Positions 54,891 to 64,000 of a stretch of 64,000 nt of DNA are shown here, piece after piece; position 1 is the first letter of the stretch; the number at the start of each line of letters is the position of its first letter. The notes under the pieces were generated by a model that saw nothing but the letters and a program-made list of their open reading frames with translations, was not told where the DNA came from and did not search any database. Origin of the DNA: Ascarosepion bandense. Its lineage: Eukaryota; Mollusca; Cephalopoda; Sepiida; Sepiidae. The stretch is taken from positions 556,001-620,000 of the forward strand of contig JBBBDQ010001689.1 in NCBI GenBank assembly GCA_037127315.1, written 5' to 3'. A program made the translations under genes and the position numbers.

Positions 54891-55242
54891 ACATACTACC
54901 GGCCATAATTATTAGGCCATCCCAGTTTTTTCAAAGAAATTATGTATTTCATATTATTTTTAGTATTTATTGTCAAGTGGATAATTCTAAATGAAAATAG
55001 AATGGTTCTTTTGTTTTCATTACTTTGCAAAATTTTACAAGGCAAGGAAGTAAAGATGAACTCGTCCGAATCACTCTAAATTTTCTTCATTTTTCACTGA
55101 TGGATCTACAATATAGGCAATTATTAAATATTTATAAATCCATTTGATGCACTTATTCACTTGGCAATAAATACTAAAAAATAGTATGAAATATATCATT
55201 TTTACAACACTGGGGTTGCCTAAAATTATGGCTGGTAGTGTA
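54891..55242. mobile_element. MITE (family T), complete
   Basis: About 350 bp with inverted ends: left 'ctaccggccataattattag' and right 'ctaaaattatggctggtagt'. No coding capacity. TA-rich target context and end sequence suggest a Tc1/mariner-related MITE; the superfamily is an inference. Confidence 0.8.
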
Positions 55243-56480
55243 CATGATAATATCCGGGGAGAAAAATTGTTATGCACGTCACAGTGTACCGACTTTCTTA
55301 GTAATAGATTCAATGTAGTCCTCACACTTAATGTCAGCTGAGAATATTAACTTGCGAGTAGCTTTTCTGGAGGTTAGCATTAACCATGCTAATGGAAGAC
55401 AGAGAAGGGTCTCTCAGATGATTAATGGAGAGAACTGTATAAATAACAGGCCATATTTTGCCTGATTTAACGACGGTCTTCAGGTCGTTTTGGATACCAG
55501 TTGACATTTTAACCTTTTCGGGTTGATCAGCCCTCCAGGAGGCAGGGGTGAGTGTGTCGTTGTTGCCTTTTTGAGGGCTGATGTATTCGAAAAGATTGTT
55601 AACAAAAGGTCAAGGAACCACAGGGAATAGCTCATTCGAACAATTACCATGAAAATATTTTTATCCGCCAGACCAGGACCAAAAATATTGCTGATTCTTA
55701 AATAAATAGGTCAATAGAACGGGTGAACCGGACCATATGTAGCAACAATATTCTAAGCAGGGACGAACAGTAGACTTATAGATATGTAAGATAGATTCCG
55801 GAAAGTAAAATTCTCATGCACGACAGCGAACCGACTTTCTTAGCAGTGAACATAGCAATAGATTCAATGTAGTCCTCAAACTTCATGTCAGCTGAGAATA
55901 ATAACCTGTGAATGCGCAACGAGTCGCTTTCCTTGAGGTCAGCTTAAGCTAATGGAAGACAGAGAAGGGTCTCTCAGACGATTAATGGAGAGAAACGTGA
56001 AAATAATAGGACATTTTTTGCCTCATTTAACGATATCTTCACGTCGTTTTGGACATAAGCTGCCATTTTAACCTTTTCGGGCTGATCAGCCCTACAGGGG
56101 ACAGGGTTGAGTGTGTCGTAGTTGCATTTTTGAGGGCTGATGTCTTCGGGAAAATTGTTAATAAAAAGTCAAGGTACCACAGGGAAGAGCTCATCCGAAC
56201 AATTACCATGAAAATATTTCGATTCGCCAGACCAGGATCAACAATATTGCTGATTCTTAAGTAACTAGGTAAATAGCAGGGGTACCGGACCATATGTAGC
56301 AGCAATATTCTAAGCAGGGAAGAACAGTAGACTTATAAATATGTAAGATAGTTTCCGGAGAGTAAAATTCTCACGCACGACAGCGAACCGACTTTCTTAG
56401 CAGCTGACCTAGAAATGGATTCAATATAGTTTTTTTTTTATGTCAGTTGAAAACGTTAGCCTGAGAAGGCACGAGTCACT
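55243..56480 (-). repeat. Tandem array of CR1-like LINE fragments
   Basis: The marker 'accgactttctta' recurs at 55288, 55830 and 56387 (periods 542 and 557 bp). 'gacagagaagggtctctcag' and 'ttaaccttttcgggttgatc' (with changes) recur in step. The text is minus-strand CR1-like reverse transcriptase from a diverged subfamily. Confidence 0.85.
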
Positions 56481-56599
56481 TTCTCGGAGGTTAGCATCAG
56501 CCATTATGTTCAGCCATGTTGCGTTGTCAACAGTTAAAATGAATAATTTTCGTGGAACCATAAGGGAAAGGGAAGGCATGTCTCTTCAGCAGTAAGCAG

Positions 56600-56930
56600 G
56601 AATCTGTCTTTGGCGTTGAGATATTCGATAACGAGAACTGATATGAACTGATGAGTAAAAATCGTTACTGAAATAAGGTGAATCGATATCTGTGGCGATT
56701 GCTGAAAAAATCGATAGCTGTCGCATTGGCTCATACGTCAATACCTGAAGGGATTGCTAAAAGAATGATACAGGTGATGCTTGATGGAAAATCAGTTTCT
56801 AGGGTCGAAGGCTTTAAAAATCAATCAGCGGATTGACAGATAAGGATCGATATCTGTCGTGACGACTGATAAAACCGGAAATTGTCACGGCTGCTCAAAA
56901 GTTGATATCTCGCATGAGTGGTCAAAAATG
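56600..56930. repeat. Degenerate short tandem repeat ('atcgatacctg' type)
   Basis: Loose repeats of 'aatcgatatctgt-gcgattgct'. The same motif reappears at 58930-59050. Units are too decayed for a firm period. Confidence 0.5.
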
Positions 56931-57004
56931 TGTCACCAATTATTGTTTGTCCAAAATCGATATCTCTTTCATGATGAATATTTTCTAAGCGTAGGTGTGG
57001 AACA

Positions 57005-57800
57005 ATGCCGAAAGTACGGGGTACGCAGTGAGAATCGAACTCATTATTCAGTCGTAATTGATCTAGCAAGACGGTCTTGCTGACCATTACCCTTCGTCTA
57101 AGTGCCCGAATTGTAGTATTTATAAGCGCAGCTTATACGTGGCACAAGGCCGAAATATGGCACATCCAGTGAAGACCGAACACGCTATTCAATTGTAATT
57201 GATCTATCGAGACAAACCGGCTATTAACTTTACTTTTCTAAGCTTAGCTGAGATGTCGCATAAGGCTGAGGAATGGAGACTTTATAAGCGCAGCATGTAT
57301 GTAGCACAAGAATGAAAGTAAGGGGCATCCAGTGAGGATCGAACTCTCTATTCAATTGCAATAATTCTAGAGGGATAAGCTTGCTAACCATTACACCACC
57401 TCGAGGTGCCCAAGACAGAATGAATGGTAGTAAGATTTTCTAAGCCCAGCTTAGATGTGACACATGGCCGAAAGTATGGGGCACCGAGTAAGGATCGAAC
57501 TCACTACTCGACTGCGATGGTTCTAGCAAGAAAAGCTTGCTAATCATGAGACCACATCGAGGTGCCTCACAAGGCTGAAGGCGCACAGTGAGGATTAAAC
57601 TCACAATTTAGTCGTAATTGATTTATCGAGACAAGCTTTGCTAGAATGACCCCACACCAAAGCGCCCCTCTATTTCCACAGTTTAATGTTGATTTCCTAA
57701 ACTTAGCTTAGATGTGACACAAGGGAAAATTATGGGGGCTTAAAGTGTGGATTCAAAAGCACTATTCACTATGACAGTAGATAGAACTATTCACTTTGAT
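57005..57800 (-). repeat. Tandem array of tRNA-like units
   Basis: About six units, roughly 85 bp of tRNA-like sequence each, joined by a linker 'tttctaagcttagcttagat' plus 'gtgacacaaggc'. Best units are 57327-57411 and 57481-57566. Others lie near 57020-57108, 57165-57235, 57580-57665 and 57735-57780. A box in 'gtgtaatggttagcaagc', B box in 'gagttcgatcctcac' (minus strand). Confidence 0.85.
57327..57411 (-). tRNA. tRNA-like sequence, best unit of array (probably not a functional tRNA)
   Basis: Minus strand, about 85 nt. It begins GGGCACC and ends GATGCCC, giving an acceptor-like pairing with one mismatch. A D-arm-like 'gtgtaatggttagcaagc' and a T-arm 'gag-ttcgatc-ctc' are present. The length suits a class II tRNA with a long variable arm, but no clean anticodon stem forms. 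I read it as a tRNA-derived SINE-head relic. Confidence 0.4.
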
Positions 57801-57849
57801 AGTAGATTAACACTGCATATTTTTTTGCAGATTAAATTTGACTGTAAAG

Positions 57850-57974
57850 CATGAGTTCAGAAGAAATTCCACCAGCAAGAAGTACGAGAAAAAAAATGTG
57901 CTGTTAGCATAGAACTTACGGTTATATCTGTCAAGCTCAACTGTAAAATAATGAGACATCGACGCCATTCTATT
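57850..57974 (-). mobile_element. CR1-like LINE fragment, left part of split copy
   Basis: 'gttatatctgtcaagctcaa' to 'atcgacgccattctatt', matching 54375-54436. Interrupted at 57974 by an RTE insertion. Confidence 0.75.
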
Positions 57975-58666
57975 CTTCTTCTTCTATGTGCCCTATCCCT
58001 TCAGTACATAGGCGATCATGGTTCTCCACATATCCCTATCCATTGTGGCTCTTAGTATGTTTGCACCTGTTACATCTCACAACCCCCGTTCCGTCATCCA
58101 CCTGATCAGGCCCTGCAAATATGTTATCCGCTGCCTTCCGGTCTCTTTTTTCTTCTATCTGGCCAGTCAGTATCAGGTTCTCCAAGCTCTCCTTACTTAT
58201 TGCAAGTCCCAGGAACTTCAGTTGCCTCTTCCTGATGCTCAGTATTAATTTCCTTTTTGTTGTCATTCTTTCCAACACAACATCGTTGCATGCATGCTCG
58301 GTCCACGATATCCGCAGCATCCTTCTGTAGAACCTCATTTCCGCTGCTTCAAGTTTTTTCCTCATTTTCGATGATATTGCCCAGCATTCACTGCCGTATT
58401 GAAGAACTGACATCACATAGCAATCCAGCACTCTTTTCTTTGTTTCTAGTGAAATTTTCCTGTGTGTTAGTACTTTACTAAGCTTCTGGAACGCGTCCTT
58501 TGCCATGCCAATTCGCCCTCTGATCGCTGTGTCGCACTTTACATATCCTGTTAGAACACTTCCTAGATATTTAAATTATTTTTAAAAAATTTTTGTACTT
58601 GTTTGATTCTGGTATCCCCTACCTGTATTTGGCATTTTGGGTTGCACATTTTGCTGATGACCATGC
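57975..58666 (-). mobile_element. RTE-like LINE inserted in CR1-like fragment
   Basis: Minus-strand RTE copy from the (GAA)n tail at 57975 to the region coding for NPKCQIQ near 58640. An open 156-codon piece (58036-58506) covers IGMAKDAFQKLSKVLTHR, VLQYGSECWAI, KRQLKFLGLAISKESL. A paralogous sequence without the insertion at 54375-54450 defines both borders. Confidence 0.9.
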
Positions 58667-58833
58667 ATTATTACGCTTAAAATCATAAAGTGTAGGTACC
58701 ATAGCGAATTGCTCACACTAACAATTATCATGAGATTATTTATAAAAAGAGACAGAGAGGTAACCTTATTGCGGTGGGTTAAGTGACTGAAGCCGTGCTG
58801 CCATATCAAGACCAATAATATTGCTGATTCTTT
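58667..58833 (-). mobile_element. CR1-like LINE fragment, right part of split copy
   Basis: Resumes with 'attattacgcttaaaatcat' and matches 54436-54610 closely. Confidence 0.8.
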
Positions 58834-59383
58834 TTGCTAAATAACAATTACACCGTGTCGAAGTACCAATATAACGCCCCTGGTGACTCAAAAACCGTCT
58901 TCTGTTTTCTCGCCCCAAAAAACAGTGCCTTTCGTGGTTGCGAAAATATCGATACCTTGAGTGATTGCTTCAAAATGACGATACAAGGTTATATTCTAAA
59001 ACGTCGATACCCCTAGTGATTGCATAAACTGTATACCTGCAGTTATTAAGAAATATTTTAATAGGAAACTATGTTGAATGTGAATCATTAAAGTCTTGTT
59101 GGAATTTGCTTCTGCTTGGTATCGCATTTCGTGAAGTAATTGTTTCCTGTAGCGATCAAAAGAATTTAATCAAAGTAAATCTTAAACAAGGCCTATATGT
59201 CTGAAGTGTTCAATTATATTCCGAAAAAAAAAAACAGCAACAATTTTGAAGCCATTAAAATAGTTTTCAGTCACTATACACTAATATGTATCACTGGAAA
59301 AGACATGAGCTACTCTTTTAAGTCTATTTATCCTGACTGTGATTGGCGACCGCCTGCCGAGGCAAATTAGTGTGCCGCCGCAC

Positions 59384-59416
<33 letters not shown>

Positions 59417-59694
59417 GAATTAGTAATGGTAGAGCGTTAATATTTGAATAAATGATTACGCATTAACTTTTTCACAAATAGTTGAATGGAAATAATGTAA
59501 TGAAGTCCGATCATATATATCTGAGCACTTTTTTTTTTAAATCAATGGTTTCATTTCATAACATTCAAATATATACTCTTTAAAAATTTTGCTAAATGTG
59601 CAGTTATATTTTCCTTTCATCTTAGGTGTGCTGTTGCCTAAGGAAACTGAGAAACAATGCATGAAGGATATATATATATATATAGCCTTCATGC

Positions 59695-59751
<57 letters not shown>

Positions 59752-59764
59752 GAAAAAATCTAAA
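58834..59764. other. Mostly unassigned; (GT)n and (TA)n
   Basis: Contains the short degenerate repeat at 58930-59050, (GT)n at 59389-59416 and (TA)n at 59670-59682 and 59700-59751. No gene seen. Confidence 0.5.
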
Positions 59765-59866
59765 GTGAGCCACAACCTACCGCCGCGGTTTCACACTACG
59801 GATCGTCAGGGAAAAGGGCTCCACAGACGATCCGTTGCGTGAAACCGCCGTCGGTGTTTGGCTCAC
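59765..59866. repeat. GC-rich hairpin with ~42-bp arms
   Basis: 'gtgagccacaacctaccgcc' plus 'gcggtttcac' is mirrored by 'gtgaaaccgccgtcggtgtt' plus 'tggctcac' around an 18-bp loop. It stands next to (TA)n in AT-rich DNA. The minus strand holds CTGACGA...GAAACC. Confidence 0.9.
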
Positions 59867-60120
59867 CTTTTAATTTAGTTTATTGTATTTTTGCTCTACT
59901 TTCGTATTGAGTTCTCTGCTGTTAAGGCTTTCGTCTTGGTTTTTTTTTCTTTCAAACAAGCTCTTTACGCATTGTTACTGGGCTTGGTTTGTTTCTTTTT
60001 TTTCTCCCCCTTTAACCCGCGTGGTAGTCCTCGTTGGGTTGTTGACGATTTACGTTACTGATAAGTTAGCGTTAGTTTTTCTGACTTTAGTCTTTATTGG
60101 TGCTACTTTATTGTTGGTAC

Positions 60121-60172
<52 letters not shown>

Positions 60173-60580
60173 TAAACCACAAAACCCGGTCAAGCACGGT
60201 ATATTTTGGGCAAGTAGGTTAACAAATTCTATTAAGCATTCCGGCTGCCAATCACTTAACAGTCCTAGGGTCTGCGCAGTTACGTAGATGCGACGATGGG
60301 TAAATATTCAAATGAAATTGGCTCATATTGCTTTTCTGTCAATGGATTTTATGGTCTCCTACTCTTAATGAACTCGAACTTTTAGCATGTAAAGGTTTGT
60401 TTTAAGGCGTTCAGGTGGACGAGATTAATAGCACACATAGTACCAATAATTTACTTGTTAGTTACCCTGAATTTACACAGGTAGACGTAGCCTCTGCACT
60501 GTTCACATCGATTCATAAACAGGAGTTGCTTCGAGTGAATCATAACCAAGTAATGAGATGGTTGATTTTTTTTATTGTTT
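59867..60580. other. Unassigned; (TA)n at 60122-60170
   Basis: No coding or element signal besides the microsatellite. Confidence 0.4.
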
Positions 60581-60582
60581 GA

Positions 60583-60789
60583 AGATTGATATAGACAAGG
60601 AAAATTGGGTTCACCTTCCATCGGAAACCGTATGAAGAGAGTTTTTATCTGATCTGAAGGTGTTTGTAACAGGATCGAACATACAAGTTTATGAGCAGAT
60701 TTGTCAAAACCTCATTGTATTGTCAACAATTGCCTGCGACGTATGCGTCTGGTACACCCTGACCATTTTTTAATCATTTCACTTCAAGC

Positions 60790-60826
<37 letters not shown>

Positions 60827-62400
60827 CTGATTAGAGGGTGTGACGAAGAAAAGGTAAAAGATGGAGAAACTAAGAAAAGAATACTGCCTACAACTAGTCT
60901 GTCTGTTTTTAAATACCGAGCTGAATTCACAAAAGAAATGTCAGCCATGAACACTTTGGCTGTTCCTGTGGTGCAATACAGTTTCATCATCATCAACTGG
61001 ACCATAGCTGACATTAAGCAAATGGACATCAAAAACGGGAAAGCTTCTCACTTGCCACTTTATGCATCATCCTAAGACTGATGTTAATCGTCTGCATGTG
61101 TTCAAAAGTGAAAAAGGAAGCACAAGCAACGGATAACAAACAAAAGCGATGGCAATAAATGTCGCTTCTCGGTCAATACTCTGCCCGTACCAAAATAGGG
61201 TGATGTCGACAAACTCAGTTCCCATCACTGATTACGTAGTGAAGGGTTAAAAGTTGTAACCATTTTGTTTAATACTTGCTGAACATCACCTATGCATGCT
61301 AAGTAGTAATTATCAAGCTTAGATACTGAAAAATTGTGTTGATTCCAAATACTGATTCTGTAATTAATATTCAGAAACAAGTGACCATCTTGTATCAGGT
61401 TGCGCGGTGTTAGCAACCACTGAATATAAAAATCGACAAGATAGAGTGGATCAATATCTGGCCTAGAAATATATGCAGTTTTACGGGGAGCAAACTGCAC
61501 AAAGCTTGTATGAACACCGCCCAGACCAGATTACAGCGATAGGATCTGTAATACTTTCAATGGTACTTTACAATACACAAAGATAGACCTTCATGGGACT
61601 TTACAATACACAAAGACAAAACTTTATGGGTCTTTACAATACGCAAAGACAAAACTTTATGGTATCTTTCAATACACAAAGATAGAACTGTATGAAACTT
61701 TACAATACACAAATATAGAACATTTGGGAATTTACAAAAAACAGACGACAGAATTTTATGAGACTTTACAATACACAAAGACAGAAATTTATGGGTCTTT
61801 ACAATACGCAAAAACAAAACTTTATGAGGCCTTTCAATACTCAAAGATAGAACTGTATGGGATTTTACAATACAGAAAGACAGAAATTTATGGGTCTTTA
61901 CAATACGCAAAAACAAAACTTTATGAGGCCTTTCAATACTCAAAGATAGAACTGTATGGGATTTTACAATACAGAAAGACAGAATTTTATGGGTTTTTAA
62001 AATACGCAAACACAAAACTTTATGGGAATTTACAATACACAAATATAGAACTTTATAGGGATTTAAAAAAAAAAGAACGACAGAACTCTATTGAACTTTA
62101 CAATACGCAAAGACAAAACTTTATGGGATCTTTCAATACAAAAAGATAGAACTGTATGAATTTTTACAATACACAAATATAGAACTTTGTGAGAATTTAT
62201 AAAAGAAAAAAAGACGACAGAACTTTATGAGACTTTACAATACCCAAAGACAAAAATGTAAAAGTTAATTCTTCAAGCATCGTGATTAAAAACCACAAAA
62301 TCAGATTGTGATTTCTTACTGAAATGTTAGTTCCAGCAGATTGATTGGGAAAGATGCCAATAGACTGTATAAATGGATTCCTGGAATCCCATACAATACT
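60583..62400 (+). pseudogene. R2/R4-type LINE, degenerate copy with internal minisatellite
   Basis: Aligns with the intact frame at 62639-64000: AMNTLAVPVVQYSF (about 60946), INWTIADIKQMDIKN, VSGCAVLATTEYKNRQDRV (about 61405) and SLYEHRPDQITAIGSVI (about 61504). The 33-bp minisatellite comes next, followed by SIVIKNHKIRL and EMLVPAD (about 62272-62340), which parallel DIIVKNQKEK and DMACPAD. An (AG)n at 60788-60823 and many stops interrupt it. Confidence 0.8.
61561..62260. repeat. 33-bp minisatellite derived from LINE coding sequence
   Basis: About 21 units such as 'tgggactttacaatacacaa' plus 'agacaaaacttta'. 61794-61892 and 61893-61991 form a repeated 99-bp three-unit block. In the LINE frame a unit reads WDFTIQKDRNL, against WDYTIYTDRKI in the intact LINE. 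In another frame it is open for 61724-62149 with an 11-residue repeat (YGILQYRKTEI); I treat that as incidental. Confidence 0.95.
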
Positions 62401-62597
62401 TCAAGAGTACAAGAAATATGAAAATTGTAATCACAGGTAAAACTCACGTATTCCGAAAATTTTTATCTATATATAATGTGTGTAGTCTCATTTTTTTTTT
62501 AAACAATTATCAGTACATAATATCATACGGCGATTTATGACCTTCTGTCTCTCGTTGGAATCCGGAGTGAAAATGTGTTGCAAAAGAAATCAAAGGA

Positions 62598-62598
<1 letters not shown>
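62401..62598. other. Unassigned spacer between LINE copies
   Basis: No feature recognised. Confidence 0.4.
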
Positions 62599-62666
<68 letters not shown>

Positions 62667-62671
62667 AAGAA
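62599..62671. repeat. (AAT)n(AAG)n compound microsatellite
   Basis: AAT run followed by AAG run, directly abutting the LINE coding region. Confidence 0.97.
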
Positions 62672-64000
62672 GCTTATAAATACCTAGGTGTAAATGAGAG
62701 CGAAAACATTCACCATAAAAAAATGAAAGAAATAGTGCGTAAAGAGTACTATAGAAGGCTACGAATGATATTAAAAACTGAATTAAATTCACAGAATGGA
62801 GTTATGGCCATTAATAGCCTTGCAATCCAAGTTGTCCAATATAGCTTCAACATCTTAAACTGGACTCTAAACGACATCAGGCGAATGGATGCTAAAACAA
62901 GAAAGCTTCTTTCTAAGCATAGGATGCATCATCCAAAGGCTGATGTAGACCGTCTATACATACCCCGTAAAGAAGGTGGAAGGGGTCTTATTCAGCTGGA
63001 ATTGTCATACAAGACAACAACTATTGGCTTACTAACATACATAGAAACAACAAAGGATTGGATGATACAATTAGTAAGGCAACATGAAGAAAGAAAGAAA
63101 GAATATTCAATAATAAAAGAAGGTAGTAAATACAAACAAGATTTACAGTTAGTAGATTCTGTAGAAAAGCAAAACAGAAGCCAAGAACCAACTATTGCAG
63201 CAAAAAATATGAAAATGAAAGCCAAAGATAAAGCTCTTGAAAAGATGAAACAGCGCTGGCAAGACAAACCTCTGCATGGCCAATATCCAGAACGTGCCAA
63301 TAAATCCAATGTTGACAAAGTTAATACTCATCGATGGTTACGTGCATCTGGATTAAAGTCTGAAACTGAAGGATTTATACTTGCAGCACAAGACCAAAGT
63401 CTTTTCACGAGAAACTTTCAGGCAAATATTATGCATAATAATATGGATCCAAAATGCAGGTTTTGTGATAAACACCAAGAAACAATAGACCACCTAATCT
63501 CAGGCTGTTCTGTGCTTGCCCCAAACGAATATAAAAATCGCCACGATAGAGTTGGGCAATATTTACATTGGGCAATGTGCAAACATTATGGAAAAGCTGT
63601 AAACAAACACTGGTATGAACATCATCCAGCACCGGTTACAGAAATAGAAGATGTAACCATTCTATGGGATTACACCATCTACACAGACAGAAAAATTGAA
63701 GCAAACAGGCCAGACATTATTGTTAAAAACCAGAAGGAGAAAACTTGTCTATTAATTGATATGGCTTGTCCAGCGGATTGTAACATAGCAATCAAGGAAT
63801 TTGAAAAACTGTCAAAATATAAAGACCTGGAAATTGAAATAGAAAAAATGTGGAAATTGAAAACAAGAGTTGTACCAGTGATAGTAGGTGCACTTGGAAT
63901 GATAAAAAATGGAACAAAACAACACATTGAAAGAATCCCTGGAAACCCCAGCTTAAGAGATATACAAAAAATTGTCTTATTAAGTACAGCCCACACACTA
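62639..64000 (+). CDS. R2/R4-type LINE polyprotein, C-terminal half, open to window end
   Basis: 454 codons without a stop, running off the window. After a TAA inside the (AAT)n the frame opens with Glu codons; the first Met is at 62723. Order: the post-palm start YKYLGVNES, then LAIQVVQYSFNILNWTLND, HPKADVDRLYIPRKEGGRGL (thumb), a charged helical stretch, and a Cys-His knuckle CRFCDKHQETIDHLISGC (C-x2-C, His, Cys; about 63460-63513). Last comes NRPDIIV...CLLIDMACPAD (about 63706-63780), fitting the PD...D core of the PD-(D/E)XK restriction-like endonuclease. It would nick the target for reverse transcription. 5'-truncated: the catalytic fingers/palm are absent. Confidence 0.88.

Noticed and set aside
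57327..57411. A functional tRNA gene
   Set aside because: No clean anticodon stem-loop, and neighbouring units are decayed versions of the same repeat.
61557..62149. 141- and 161-codon frames with an 11-residue periodic peptide on both strands
   Set aside because: The periodicity follows from a 33-bp minisatellite. The frame that matches the parental LINE is a different one and contains stops, so a selected repeat protein is unlikely.
63679..63998. 105-codon minus-strand frame near the right edge
   Set aside because: Antisense shadow of the R2/R4-type LINE frame.

Overview
This is a stretch of animal nuclear DNA with no convincing host gene. It is AT-rich, full of (TA)n, (CT)n, (AG)n and (AAT)n microsatellites, and built almost entirely from layered transposable elements and their debris. 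The element mix (RTE-like and CR1/Jockey-like LINEs, an R2/R4-type LINE with a restriction-like endonuclease, Penelope-like GIY-YIG elements, mariner and Tc1 elements, non-autonomous Helitrons, tRNA- and 5S-derived SINEs) indicates an invertebrate metazoan genome. A mollusc is a reasonable guess, but the sequence alone does not prove the phylum.

Layout. 0-9 kb: CR1-like debris, an RTE-like LINE with a twin-priming inversion (2080-4301), a dead mariner (4966-6165), and a locally duplicated unclassified repeat. 9-16 kb: a solo LTR, a foldback repeat, a second dead mariner, a degenerate Penelope-like GIY-YIG domain and an internally deleted Tc1 element whose right end is triplicated. 16-35 kb: the main SINE field, including copies led by a 5S rRNA-like module, plus Helitrons, a CR1-like open frame and a 39-bp minisatellite lodged inside a SINE. 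35-48 kb: more Helitrons, foldbacks, a second GIY-YIG family, microsatellites, a ~200-bp satellite and a non-coding LTR-flanked unit. 48-51 kb: a pyrimidine-rich tandem block. 51-59 kb: a second large RTE copy with a 13-bp target-site duplication, a GC-rich island, tandem CR1-like fragments and a tandem array of tRNA-like units. 59-64 kb: a GC-rich hairpin and two R2/R4-type LINE copies. One LINE copy has had a 33-bp piece of its own ORF amplified into a minisatellite; the other has a 454-codon frame still open at the window edge.

Nothing here forms a pathway or operon. The interest lies in how elements invade, invert, duplicate and seed new tandem repeats. The strongest signals are the LINE-derived 33-bp minisatellite, the twin-primed RTE copy, the 5S-tRNA composite SINEs, the tRNA-like tandem array, the Helitrons with intact A/T insertion context, and hammerhead-like motifs recurring in unrelated Penelope-like and foldback repeats. 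All assignments come from reading the sequence; no database search was run.
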